64,000 nt of DNA from Euonymus europaeus (lineage: Eukaryota > Streptophyta > Magnoliopsida > Celastrales > Celastraceae), in assembly GCA_963580455.1 (NCBI GenBank), contig OY756972.1, positions 16,569,001-16,633,000 on the forward strand, written 5' to 3'. Below are positions 47,788 to 58,854 of this stretch, piece by piece (positions within the stretch are counted from its first letter, which is position 1; each line of letters starts with the position of its first letter). Below the pieces are notes generated by a model, which saw only the letters and a program-made list of their open reading frames with translations, had not been told where the DNA came from and did no database searches. A program made the position numbers and the translations under genes.

Positions 47788-48913
47788 TAAAAATTCGGCG
47801 TTTCTCACCAAGATCGTTAGTCAACAAATATGAAAATTAAAATGTGAAAAATAAAAACAAATCAGAACACCACAATTTTAATGAGGAAACCTTACTGGGA
47901 AAAACCTCGAGTCTATGATCGACCAACCTTGAGAAACAATCCACTAATCACAAATCAAGAGCAAAACCATATCTTTGACCTAAAGACATCGCTTGTACAT
48001 CTCATTCATTCAATGTATGTTTCAACTCTCAACTCAATCCACCAAGGATGAGTATGCTTCTAGCGCATCTAGAAGACTTCAACTCCACAAAGATGACCAA
48101 CCTCGACTCCACCAAATGCTGCAGTTGAACGTCTTCAATAGATCACCAAATAAACAAATAAAATACGAAACTCTCTTACTCAAACTAATTTCTCTTAATT
48201 TACATGAATAATCTCACCATTACAAGAATAATATGAGAGAGAATAAAACAAAGACAAAATAACATGGGCACAAGATTTGCAATAGCTTCAGCCAATTCCA
48301 ATTTGATGTCACGTCCATCTTATATAGTGCTAAGAAAAAATGATTATAAGATCTTGACACATCATGATAAAATTCACCTTTTATCTCCTGTAAAACAAAT
48401 GTAGATGAGACAAAACAACTCCAAGAGATATTGATTAATCAACAAAAGACTCCAACTGATATTAGACTAGAATTGTCAGGCAACCAAAATTCTCCACTTG
48501 ACATAGGACGAGTTGTCGTGCACTTTATATATGACAAGAATCCCAGCATGATATAATTCATTAACTTCTGTAAATCAATATGAGATAAAACAAAAGACTT
48601 CTTAAAGTGATATAATAAATATCCACTACTAGGATATTTGTTTAGACTACAAGTCAATTACGTAAACAATATAATCCATAACAACTCCTAGCTATAAATA
48701 TCACTTATCATGTTTTATTTCAATTCCAACACGTCACACAACATATTTTCGTAATAATCCATGCAAAAATAATTAATAATCCATGTAGATAATTTCAAAC
48801 CAACACATGTAAAACATAGATCTGTATCGAAGTAGGCTACCTCCAGGTTACTTCACCTGCACAGATTTAGATTATCACACAATTGTCATAATTATGGTTT
48901 TTACAAACCAACA
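47788..48913 (-). mobile_element. Copia-type solo LTR, flanked by GTATG
   Basis: On the minus strand it starts TGTTGGTTTGTAAAAACC and ends AACGCCGAATTTTTA. Flanks carry GTATG at 47783-47787 and 48914-48918. The terminal TA instead of CA fits one C-to-T change. Its distal end (CACCAAGATCGTTAGTC, CAGAACACCA, GGGAAAAACCTCGAGTCTATGA) matches the LTR at 27.93-29.24 kb, so both belong to one family. The 407-bp duplication is absent here. No internal sequence, so a solo LTR. Confidence 0.65.
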
Positions 48914-49289
48914 GTATGTTATACTAAAATATAGTCACTAGTCATATATTTCCATACTCAAATAAACAAACTTATCAGATATTTTTAATTTTTTACAAAA
49001 CAAAGAACAAAATAAGGCACCAAACATTAAAACAACCACCAATAGTCTCATTTGTAAAATTGGATTTACCTCTTCTTGGCATAGCACCTCTGCTTGACAC
49101 ACTAGCTCTTGTTCTTACATTTCTAGAGGTACTAACTTGTACAGTATACAAGTTAAACAAAAACATCTTGCTCAATTAAATTGGGTCAAATATAAATTAA
49201 TAGAAAAGTGAAAATGAAAATAATAAGTCAAAGACCATAAAATTTACCACATTACGATTTGAAGGTAAGTTCTGTCTTCTGCCACTGTT

Positions 49290-49475
49290 TCTTGGTCTCA
49301 CACCACTTGTACCTTCACTTTACAACTCCTTCTATTATGTCCTAATTGTCGACATTTACCATACTTGATTAAAGGATAAGCCCTTCTTAACCTCGATGGC
49401 TCTTGACCCTCACATTCTTGTCATGTTCTTTTTATTTGTGGTCTTCCCATTTTTGTTCTCGATGGTGGTGGAACT
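49290..49475 (-). pseudogene. MULE transposase C-terminus (zinc knuckle)
   Basis: Minus-strand codons from about 49470 read KMGRPQIKRT then QEPSRLRRAYPLIKYGKCRQLGHNRRSCK, split by a stop. This is the end of MURA-type transposases: a GRPKKxR basic motif followed by a CxxCxxxGHNxxxC zinc knuckle. One of the first cysteines is lost (YGKCRQLGHN). Upstream on the minus strand (higher coordinates) the sequence changes at once to gag of the Tat element. Confidence 0.7.
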
Positions 49476-49479
49476 ATTA

Positions 49480-49960
49480 GCCAGGACTGAGAAGTATATA
49501 AAGGCAACATATGCTCTAAAAATATCCCATTTTTCTGTCCGAACTGCCTCATCATCTGGCAGAGCTTTAGGAGGGAAGAGTCAGACGACATCGAACATGG
49601 ATAGATGGTAACAAGTTCATGGGAAAATGGAGAATGGATGATAGATCATCCAAGAAGACCGAACCAACTATGAGGTATAATAATTACACACCTTTGAACA
49701 CCTCCTTGAAAAATGTGCTTCTTGAGATCAGAGACCAGAATTTGGTTAAATGACCAAAGAAGATGAGATCACCTCCAGAGAAAAGGTCATCTGACCAGTA
49801 TTGCAGGTTCCACAAAGACCATGGTCATGACATCAATGATTATAGGCACCTGAAGGATGAAATTGAAAGCCTCATTAGAAGGGTGCATCTGAACCAATAC
49901 ACTGCTGGTAGAGGTGATAAGATATCAATGGATGATGAAAGGAGAGTTGACAGATGAAGG
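49480..49960 (+). pseudogene. Tat gag 3' part
   Basis: Broken frames contain RTEKYIKATYALK (from the gag segment preceding the zinc-binding region) and, at 49763-49957, SSDQYCRFHKDHGHDINDYRHLKDEIESL. The CxxHxxxGHDxxxCxxLKxxIExL signature is typical of Tat gag; here the final Cys is replaced by Tyr. At least one frameshift and a stop separate the parts. Confidence 0.75.
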
Positions 49961-50120
49961 GATGAGAGAAAGAGATCAAGAGGCAGATCGAGATCCCCCC
50001 GAAGGGGTGATGGGTCTCCTTGACATGAGGATGGGACGGCTGGAACTATTGGAGTCATTATTGGAGGGCTGGCAGTCGGGGGGCATAATTCATCCGCAGG
50101 AAGAACATACGCCCGATTGA

Positions 50121-50580
50121 ATGAGCAAATACCCCCACCAAAGAAGAGCCAAAGAGAGGAAGAAAGCATCACTTTCTCAAAGAAAGATGAAGGAGAGACT
50201 CATTATCCGCACGATGGTAGAGGCAATCATAGAAAATTTTACAGTAAAGAAGATGTTGGTGGACAATGGAAGTGCAGTCGACATCCTATTCTACCATGTT
50301 TTCAAGAAGATGAAGATCTTTGAAGACCGGTTGAAACCAACTGATGTGCCACTCTATGGTTTTACAGGAGAACCTATCATCCCTAAGGGGATCATATCCC
50401 AACCTGTGACGTTGGGTACTCACCCACGAACTACGATGAATATTGTAGACCTTCTAGTTGTAGATGTAAAAGCAACCTACAACGGAATCATTGGTAGACC
50501 TTTCCAACACATGATTAGGGCGGTGGTGTCAACATATCATCTCAAAATGAAATTCCCAACTACTAGGGGAATTGGTGAAG
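50121..50580 (+). pseudogene. Tat aspartic protease domain
   Basis: In one open frame with the start of RT (50121-51020): VKKMLVDNGSAVDILFYHVF matches the retropepsin-like motif (LVDxGSSxDIL), with the catalytic D-x-G seen as DNG. LTLYGFTGE-like PLYGFTGEPI and YNGIIGRP follow, as in plant gypsy proteases. It processes the Gag-Pol precursor in intact elements. Confidence 0.8.
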
Positions 50581-50789
50581 TTAAAGGAAATAAGAAAATA
50601 GCTCTTCGCATCTATTATATTGAACTGAAGGATAAGAAGAAGTCCTCGATATCGATTGGGAGTCTGGATGTTCGGGAGGAAGACAACACTTTTCATCCAA
50701 CCCCTGCAGAAGAACTGGTCCCATCCATGGTAGGAGAAGGGTCTAAAAACATGTTCCTTGGCTCTCAACTCGATGATAAGTTGAAGACC

Positions 50790-51645
50790 AGTTTGACAGA
50801 TTTCCTTCTTAATAGTTTAAAAACTTTTGCCTGGAGTATGGACGATATTCCTGGAATAAGTACTGATGTGATAACCCACCATTTATGCATTAAGACTAGG
50901 ATGAAGCCAGTTAAACAGAAAAGAAGGAATTTTGCAGTTGATAGGCAAAATACTATTAAAGAAGAGGTGAGGAAGCTCCTTGATACAAATTTCATCCCGG
51001 AAGTATTGTATCCGAGCTGACTGGCTAATGTCATGATGGTAAGAAAGGCCATTGACAAATGGAGAATGTGTGTAGATTTTAGAGATCTTAATAAGGCATG
51101 TCCTAAGGACAGTTATCCACTTCTCAAGATTGACTAACTGGTGGACGATACCTTAGGACACGAGGTACTTAGTTTCTTGGATGCTTACTCTGGATATCAT
51201 CAAATAAAGATGGATCCTGATGACGAGGAGAGCAGTTCATTTATCGCCCCAGAAGAGATCTACTGTTATAAGGTTATGCCCTTCGGATTGAAAAATACTG
51301 AAGCGACCTACCAGCGACTAGTCAATCACATATTTGCAGACCTGATTGGAAAGAACATTGAAGTCTCTGTGGATGACATGGTGGTGAAAAGTAAATGGGC
51401 AGAAGATCATCTAGCAGACCTTTGTAAGGTCTTCTCAATGCTGGATAAGTATCAGATGAAGCTGAACCCAGATAAGTGTGCTTTTGGTGTAAGCTCATGT
51501 AAATTTATTGGTTTTCTAGTTACCAAGAGAGGTATTGAAGTTAACCCTGAGAAGGTTAAGGCAATTCTAAAGATGGAATCGCCAAGGAATGCAAATGAGG
51601 TGCAGAGATTGACAGGCTGAGCCACCTCGTTGGGACATTTCCTTA
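50790..51645 (+). pseudogene. Tat reverse transcriptase
   Basis: Open to 51020, then a stop in place of a codon in EVLYPS-stop-LANVMMV. It continues with KWRMCVDFRDLNKACPKDSYPL, another stop, and an open frame 51141-51620: FLDAYSGYHQIKM, VMPFGLKNTEATYQRL, VSVDDMVVKSK, MKLNPDKCAFGV, GIEVNPEKVKAI. The active site YVDD reads SVDD, so the motif tyrosine is changed to serine while both catalytic aspartates remain. Two in-frame stops make it non-functional. Confidence 0.85.
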
Positions 51646-52200
51646 CAAGATCAGGGGATAGGTGCAGATCATTCTTTCAGTCCCTAAAAAAGGCAAGGGA
51701 GTCCAGTTGGATAGAAGAATGTCAAAAGTCTTTTGAAGATTTGAAGCGGTATTTGAGTCAACCACCCTTACTGACCTGTCCCAAAGAGGGGAGGTTCTTT
51801 ATCTTTATCTGCCAACATCTAAACATGTGGTCAATGAGGTATTAATTCGGGAACTAGAAAAGGAGTAGAGACTGGTGTATTAAACTAGTAAGGTCATGCT
51901 TGATACGGAAACCAGATATAGTATGGCTAAGAAAATAGCTCTATCTTTAGTGACAGCAGCCCAGAAATTAAGACATTACTTCCAGGCACATTCCATAGTA
52001 GTACTAACTGACCAACCATTGAAGAATGTCCTACAAAAGCCTGATACATCTGGTAGGTTGGTCAAGTGGGCGATTGAGCTTAGCAAATTTGACTTCCAAT
52101 TCCAACCCAGACAAGCTATCAAAGTTCAAGCACTTGTTGACTTCATTGTTGAGTGTCATAGATCGACCGAGGATCAAGAAGCCAACCAAGAGCAGTGACA
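51646..52200 (+). pseudogene. RNase H associated with the reverse transcriptase
   Basis: Segments CQKSFEDLKRYLSQPPLLTCP (connection region), then 51896-52198: ETRYSMAKKIALSLVTAAQKLRHYFQ, VVLTDQPLKNVLQKPDTSGRL, WAIELSKFDFQF. These match plant gypsy RNase H. Frameshifts near 51630 and 51845 break the frame. The following segment changes to a different RNase H type. Confidence 0.75.
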
Positions 52201-52570
52201 GCTTTTTGTGGATGGTTCTTCCAATCAAGATAGAAGTGGGGTTGGCCTATTTCTCCTCGGCCTGGGGGCATAACAGTAGAGCATGCTCTACATTTTTTAG
52301 TTCAAAGGATCTAATAACGAAGCAGAGTATGAAGCTGTACTAGCTGGCCTACGATTGGCTATAGAATTGGAAGTGAAAAACCTTACGATCAGTAGTGACT
52401 CTCAACTCGTGGTTGGGCAGATCAAGGGAGAGTATGAATCAAAAGGGCCCAGTATGATCAAGCACTTGGCAAAGGTGAAAGAACTGTTGGCGCAAATCCT
52501 AACAGTAGAACTGAAGAATATTCCAAGGGCTGAAAAATGCAAAAGCGAATGTGTTAGCTAGATTAGTGTC
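52200..52570 (+). pseudogene. Second, archaeal-type RNase H of Tat elements
   Basis: LFVDGSSNQDRSGVG (first catalytic Asp), SNNEAEYEAVLAGLRLAIEL (catalytic Glu) and ISSDSQLVVGQIKGEYE (third Asp) match the extra RNase H acquired by Tat-lineage elements. Two frame breaks occur (near 52265 and 52545). The tail NAKANVLARL in the next frame is where the domain normally ends. Confidence 0.75.
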
Positions 52571-52629
52571 CGTCAGCTCAGCCAAGGTACCTACCTCTGT
52601 CAGAATTGAAATCCTTCCTCAGTAGAGCA

Positions 52630-53885
52630 TATTGGATGAAAATCATGTAGGGAAGATAGAAGTGGAACCTAAGTGGATGGATCTCATAAGGTCCTTCTTA
52701 GTGGAAGGAAGACTACCTGAGGATAAGAATGAGGCTAAGAGTCTGCGGAGGAAAGCTGCACGATATACTATTAGCGCATTGTACAGGAGATCCTTTACTC
52801 TTCCGTACTTGAAATGCTTAGCCCCACGAGAGGCAGACTATGCTTTAAGAGAAGTACACGAAGGGATATGTGATAGTCATATTGGTGCAAAAGTGCTCAG
52901 TCACTAGGTACTTCGGTGTGGTTATTATTGGCCAACCATAATGAAGGATACCAAGCTTTTGGTACATAAGTGTGATAAATGTCAAAGACGTTCTAGTGTA
53001 CCTTATCTGCCGCCAGCAGAGATCACACCCATACAAAATCCGTATCCTTTTGCTCAATGGGGCATGAACATACTGGGTCCGTTTGTCTAGATAGCAGGAC
53101 AAAGGAAGAATCTGATAGTAGCAGTAGACTACTTCCCCCAAGTGGATAGAAATAGAGCCACTTGCCATGATCCCTTAGAATAAGGTTATGGATTTCATTT
53201 GGAGGACGTTGGTCTGTAGGTATGAACTACCTAGAGCTCTGGTTGTAGATAATGGAAGGCAGTTTGTCAGTCATAAAATGCACAAGTTTTGTGAAGACCT
53301 TGGGATAGACCTGAGGATTACTTTAGAAGCCCACCCACAGGCGAATGGTCAGCTTGAAGTGGCCAACCGAACTATCTTTCACGGATTGAAGGCCAGGCTG
53401 GATGATGCAAAGGGCAAATTGGTGGAAAAATTTCCTTAGTGCTCTGGTCCTACCGAACTACACCTCGCACATCAACCGATGAAAGTCCGTTCATATTGTC
53501 ATTTGGTATAGAGGCTGTTATCCCAGTAAAAATTGAAGTCCTATCCCTGAGGACTGCCAATTTCAATGAGAAGGAAAATGATGAACAACTCCTCAACAAT
53601 CTCGATTTGATGGAGGAAATAAGAGAAGCAGCCAGGATCAGGATTGCAACCTACAAGCACAAAACCGCACAGTACTACAACGAGAGAATACGTGTGAGAA
53701 AATTCTCTGTAGGGGACTTGGTCATAAGGAAGGTAGAGGCAACAGGGAAACACCCTAGAAAACTGGACGAAACCTGGGAAGGACCCTACCGTGTTATTGA
53801 AGTTCTCAAAGAAGGGACTTACCGGATGAAGACCCAGGTAAGCTTGGGAAGATGAGGCCATGGAATGCAGATAACCTTCGACGAT
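52630..53885 (+). pseudogene. Tat integrase
   Basis: Starts with PREADYALREVHEGICDSHIGA and, after a stop, YYWPTIMKD...CDKCQRR. Together these form the HHCC zinc-binding domain. The DDE core is fragmentary: WGMNILGPF (first Asp changed to Asn; normally GxDxxGP), ALVVDNGRQFVS (second Asp) and HPQANGQLEVANRTI (glutamate region). A frameshift near 53440 leads to LWSYRTTPRTSTDESPF, FSVGDLVIRKVEATG and DETWEGPYRVIEVL, the C-terminal GPF/Y module. Not functional as it stands. Confidence 0.85.
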
Positions 53886-54421
53886 ACTATGTCTAGTTCT
53901 TTTCTTTATGCCTGTCTGGTTTAAATTTTTCAATAAGAGTAGATCAGTATGTAGGATCTACCAAAGTTTTGTAATAAGGTAAGCCCCGAGCTACCATTTA
54001 GTTTTGTTATCCTAAGAAATAAAGAGGCAGGCTTTATCTCGAAAAATGATGTTAGTTAGCAAAGAAGCACTACCTATGGAAGTGCCAGAGAATTTCCTAA
54101 CCGAGAGGAATATACTTCCCAAGTCAAAACGACCGAGCAAGGCAACTTTAGAGTATTTGTGCAAACACCGGTTCGACAGACCAATAGGATTTAAAATCCT
54201 AAGTCAAAAAAGACGACCAAGGTGATTCAAAAACTTTAAAACGAAATTCTAGTTATGCGAAAAGCTTAAACTCAAAAATAAAAGAATGTTTTTTAAGTTA
54301 AAATAACCGACCGACCTATACAATTTCAAGATTGGCAGTGCGGCACGGACAAATGATACTTAAAACATAAAAGTACTTTTCATTCAAACAAAAAGAGTTA
54401 CATTAAGAAAGAAAAGAAAAT
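53886..54421. other. Non-coding segment of the Tat element between pol and the antisense ORF
   Basis: 536 bp with no conserved frame. It contains an ATTAAAGAG/AAATAAAGAGGC-like stretch (near 54020) and AT-rich stretches. It probably carries the ends of the two opposed transcripts. Confidence 0.5.
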
Positions 54422-54521
54422 ACAATGGTTAATTTTCTATATCTACAAACGGCTCCTTGATCACTTCTGCAGCAGTGTCACCGGTCGGGTAAGCCTAAGG
54501 ACTGGTTGGCTGGTTAGACAA

Positions 54522-56622
54522 TTAGGAAGGAGGGTTTTCATGTTGTTGGTCCTCAGAAGGCAATGTCAAATCGGTTAAAGGCTCAACTTCGCCCTTTTCA
54601 AGATCATCTTCGTCCTCCTCATCGAATAGGTCGGCAACCTTTTTACTGGCCTCCTCTGCCCTCTTGTACTCTTCATAAATGTCCTCCTTAGGCTCCTCCA
54701 AGTCATCCTTGCCCACCAAGGGAAGACAGAACCTATCCAGAAGATAAGAATCAAGACCCGTGTCAATAAGGGCTCTTCGGGCCTATTTGAAAACACCACA
54801 GACACCGAAGTAACCCTCCTAATAGAGCATCAATTGCCGACCATATCTGAGCGCTTTGGCGACAGCCAGCTCGAGTCAGCTGCAGCTTTTCTAGACTCCA
54901 ACTCAAATTGTAAGTCTTCCAGTTCTGCTCTGAGACGTCACTCTTCAGCCCCGATTGCCTTCTTTGCTTCCGCTAGCTCGGACTTCACTCACTCGAGGTC
55001 ATTCATTGCCTTAGCCCTCTGCTTAGTCGCAGATTCTGCCCGTTCCAGTGTAGTAGTCTCATTGGCAGTCAGGTCGGCTATGCCAATAGGAAGAGTGGCG
55101 AGGCAGGAAAGAAGCTGTAAAAAGAGTTAAGTGTCAAAAATTGACCGACCGAACTAAAAAAGAAATATAAGTATTTAAAGTTGTCTTATTGTCATGGTCG
55201 AGACGTTCATCTCTGACACATTGTTCGAGAGTGAGAGGACCCTGAATCTTTAATAGTCGACTGGTGTCCGGATCTTCGACACCATCTGACCGACCACGTA
55301 AGGGTTATTGGCCGAATCGCTAACTAGGACGGTCCGGTTCAGTTGATGGACCACCATGTACTCCAAACTGATTCGTCCCCTTGGAGGAACCCTTAGGCTG
55401 GTGGGATGGATAAGAAGATCGGTCGGTAGAGGAGGAGCGGAAGGAATATTCTGACTAGTCTGAACCCAAACTGTAGTATGAGTTTCTGTCAGTGCGCAAA
55501 GTGCTCGGTTGGCAACACCGATTTCTCCAGAGTTGTCACGCCTCGGACGTTTGTCCTTAGCGGGACCCTTGACTTTGCCGCCTCTTTTCTTGGATGTGTC
55601 AGCACCTGATCCTAAACCAATACTAAACATGGCCAAGTATTCTCCAATGCTCGCCATATCTGGAAAAAAAATTACAAGTGTTAGAGTCCGAACGACGTAA
55701 AAAATAAAGTAAAAACAAAGGTAACATAAAAGAAAAAATCCGACCCACCAATCTTTAGGACATCTGAGGTAAATGTCCTTGAGTGGTCCTCTGAGTTGAA
55801 CATTAGAGGGACGAATGGATTTGGTGAAAGAAACGATGTCAGGGTAGCTAACCAACCCTTCTCATCATCATTCAGCTCGGGAAGGGAATTGAAGTAGTTC
55901 ATCCGAGATACACCATAGGAATTTCTAAAAGGTAAACTACTATGTTCGGGAAGAGGGGTGATCACAAAAAAGTAGCCCTGCTTTCACCTCTTAATGGACG
56001 AACCGTACTTGGGGGCAATTTAAAGGTTCTTTAAATTGAAAATAATAAAGACCTTTGGCCTTTGGGTGGTGGTTCAGCTTAGGGATGTATTTGATAACAT
56101 GAGAAGAAAAGGGAATCTCATATTTAGAATAGAGTGTTAGAATGGTACAAAGCAAGAACCAGGAATTGGGGGTCATGAAGGGTGGACAAATGTTTGATCT
56201 TATTAAGAAGCTGGTCACAGCTGAAGGATAGAGGACCCTAGCACCTAATTTCATAGAATGATAGGAAATAACAAATTCATTATCTGCAGGGCGGAATGGA
56301 TTCTCGGCAGGATGGATTAGCCTCATTGGCCATGGAATACCAGTCTCTTCCCTAATAAGTTGAAGGGAAGACTTGTCAAGATAGGAACTACTGATACCGG
56401 TCGGCTCGACGTCTTTGTACGTAGGATTCTCCCCCTCCTATCTTTGGGAATCGCAAGACCGAAAGGGGCAACCTCTAGATGAGGATCAAAAGTGATCCGA
56501 ACCGAGGTGCCTAAACTTTGGGATGAAGCTTCTACATCTACCCTAGAGTTTAAATCACTAAGGGTCCTAGCATCTGAAGAGTCCGAGCTAGTAGAAGAAG
56601 AAGAACTAAAACATGAAGACAT
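54522..56622 (-). CDS. Antisense ORF of the Tat element (gypsy-type transposon domain), degraded
   Basis: Minus-strand pieces in order: 56622-56323 (Ser-rich start MSSCFSSSSSTSSDSSD), 56326-55991 (FRPADNEFVISYHSMKLGARVLYP, NICPPFMTPNSWFLLCTIL), 55965-55749 (FNSLPELNDDEKGWLATL), then after a GT-AG intron (donor 55748, acceptor ending 55660; 89 bp) 55659-55250 (DMASIGEYLAMFS, basic KKRGGKVKGPAKDKRPRR). Finally a coiled-coil and acidic tail down to 54522 (EEYKRAEEASKKVADLFDEEDEDD). The second piece resembles the putative gypsy type transposon domain (Transposase_28/PF04195: LRxPLxxFxxxVLxxxxIxPxQLxPNxW). Function unknown. Frame shifts at 56323 and 55990 and stops in the tail suggest decay. Confidence 0.65.
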
Positions 56623-56957
56623 ACTTACAAAAGAGTTGAAACTAACTTGAGAATATATTATAGCTCGGACGAGAACGAAGGAAGCAAAGGACTGTCAGAT
56701 AGCTCGGTTTCTCTTTGAAAGCTCGAATTTCACCTATTTGGCTCAGAATTTTCAAAGATCTCACTAGTAAGGAAAGTTGAAAGTGACATGTCCAATATCT
56801 ATAGTGGAAGCAATGGACAAATTAACGGCTTGGATCGGTACAGCTCTTGAATTGGACACCATCTGGATCGTTAAATCGAAATAGCAAGAATGCCGCCTCT
56901 GCATTGAAAGCACAGCTGGCCATCATTACTCCTTCATTGAAGAACGTAAAAATAATT

Positions 56958-56979
56958 CAAAAAAGGAGTAGGGGGCATC
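56958..56979 (+). other. Polypurine tract of the Tat element
   Basis: AAAAAAGGAGTAGGGGGCATC directly before TGATGTGACAAAATC. AGGGGGCAT followed by TG is the usual tract/LTR junction in Tat elements. Confidence 0.7.
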
Positions 56980-57671
56980 TGATGTGACAAAATCGATCCA
57001 TCCAATAAGATTGTGACACGTGTAAATCTCCACCTCGGATGGGCCATATAGTCGTTCGATGGATCGACCGATGTAGAGTAATGAGTGGCTCTGTTTGGTC
57101 GGTCGTACCACCTTGGTTCGACCCCTTCATTGGTCCTGTGAGACCTCTAGTTGGTTTGGTCGATCATTCTTGTCGGGTCGGTTTGGCCTTGAACTATTAC
57201 TCAATTCTTTATGTATTTGGGTATATAGGTCGGTCGGTCATCCTGATCTTATATAGACTGGTTGGTCGGTCGGCCAGTGCCGGATCCGAATTAGGTCCAT
57301 CACTCCTTTTAGGAGTCCTAATCCTATAGGGAGTAGAGACCTAAAAGGACTATGACTCCGACAAATACACTCAGATAAGGAAGAAGGGAGTTTCATTCCT
57401 GATGGAATAAGAACTCTCTAGATCCCTATAAAAGGACCCCACGAATCAGGTAAATTTTTACATCACAACTTGCATTACTGTTGCTTTAGTTGAAAGAGCT
57501 CTCAGAAATCGAGCCCTTCCAACTGAGAATTACCTAACTGACTTGAGCGTCGGAGCGGGCTCCCCCGAACTAATCTGGGGTCCCTCATAGCTTACGTTTG
57601 TTTGCTGTGTAGGACGCCTAGCTCAGAAATCCAGGGTCTGACCGAACTGATTGGTGTCCAACTAGGCCGGA
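56980..57671 (+). repeat. 3' LTR of the Tat element
   Basis: Starts TGATGTGACAAAATC after the purine tract and ends near GGCCGGACA (57671). It contains a TATA box, CCCTATAAAAGGACCCC (57424-57440), and a GACTTGAGCGTCGGAGCGG segment of the R/U5 type seen in Tat LTRs. The 3' end is set to the last CA before MULE coding sequence resumes. No 5' LTR is present for comparison, so age and exact end are unknown. Confidence 0.65.
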
Positions 57672-58150
57672 CAGTTTTTGGCATCATCATTGACTATTGA
57701 CAAGAGTCTTGTACAATTATGTTTGTCTACTAGTGTCTTAATCTGATAGGTGCTTTCACCTTTAATTTTGCTGCACCATATCTTCCAAGGGCAATCAACT
57801 CTTTCTTTGCATATCAGATGGCATTTGAGCATGTCATTGTGCACAAATTTGACCTAAAATCCTCCAGCTATAATATAGTCTTTCACAACATTCTTGAACT
57901 CTTTCATACTACTAAATTGCATCGCTGACTCCAACTTAACATCTTTCAAAACCAAATCTAGATTATGAATTTGTCCCTTAGGCATTCTTCTAGCAGTATT
58001 ATCTACTTGAAGATCATATGAGTCTATGGGGATGTGGTAATCAATATCCTTTAGTCGTTGAACCTCGTAATTATTCAAAAATACAGGATCATAATCACCT
58101 TCTACAACTACATTTTGCAACTCCTCTTCTAGTTAATGATCATGTATATT
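57672..58150 (-). pseudogene. MULE transposase N-terminus (MuDR-type)
   Basis: Minus-strand frame from 58120: DVKLESAMQFSSMKEFKNVVKDY, then GGF, then (after a stop at ~57855) VHNDMLKCHLICKERVDCPWKIWC, GESTYQIKTLVDKHNCTR. This is the MuDR DNA-binding region: F-x(5)-FK-x-AV, then C-x(4)-CPWxI and HxC. The frame ends at the Tat LTR. Its C-terminal counterpart lies 8 kb away at 49290-49475, with the catalytic core lost. Confidence 0.8.
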
Positions 58151-58854
58151 ATCATAACATACGTGAACCTCCTCTGGATGCTAACTATCGAGAACCATGT
58201 TTTTTTTAATAAGCGATAGATATATTGAAGCAATAGAACAAGAACAGTAGGGCATCAAAGTTGGATGGCTTGAGACTCGCAAAAAATAATAAAGAAAAAA
58301 ATAAGGCTAAACAATACATATGCAATATATGAGATGCTCAGATTTTGATACACAGCAAAAAAGGACAATGATATGAATTAAAAGTCTTTGAAAGGAGCCA
58401 AAAAGAACAATGATATGAATTGAAAGTCTTTGTTTCCACGTCAACGAACTTAGCATAAGTACATTAGCGAATGAAATTAGGGCAAATAAGTAATTAAGGG
58501 CAAACAAACATATCACCAAATTGAATGAAGGTCACGATCTCCATTGTCAAAAGTATGTCGAGAAACTTCAAATTTCAAACAAAACACAAGCGATTAAGGT
58601 TCGTATCATGAAGTTAGTGCAGACGATGCAAAAACAAATCACGTTCTCTACCTTGAGAAGAATGTCGAGAAGTAAGCTTTCCAAGCCCCACCAAACGATT
58701 TTTATGTAAGTTATCGAGAGATAACATCATGTCGTGAGCAAGAACGTGAGAGAGAAGAGTCATGAGTTGAGAAGAGTAGATCTAAGTTAGGGTTAAGGCA
58801 TTTTTACACCTTTTAATTCCAGCTCATTTTTAATTTTTTAATTAATAATTACAC
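58151..58854. other. MULE 5' region, non-coding
   Basis: Between the transposase start and the right TIR. AT-rich with a duplicated AATGATATGAATTGAAAGTCTTTG phrase (near 58368 and 58409). It would contain the transposase promoter on the minus strand. No other gene. Confidence 0.45.

Larger units (their letters stand above)
49480..57671 (+). mobile_element. Tat-lineage Ty3/gypsy retrotransposon, 5'-truncated
   Basis: Order: partial gag, protease, reverse transcriptase, RNase H, a second RNase H, integrase, antisense ORF, purine tract, 3' LTR. The double RNase H and an antisense gene between integrase and 3' LTR are established traits of the Tat lineage. The 5' LTR, leader and most of gag are missing; the left edge abuts MULE transposase. 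Stops and frameshifts in gag, RT and integrase make it defective, but it is far better preserved than the Tat remnant at 19.4-23.1 kb. Confidence 0.85.

Noticed and set aside
49396..49611. 71-codon plus-strand ORF that looks like a gag start
   Set aside because: Its first half is the antisense of the MULE zinc-knuckle region; only the part after about 49480 is gag.
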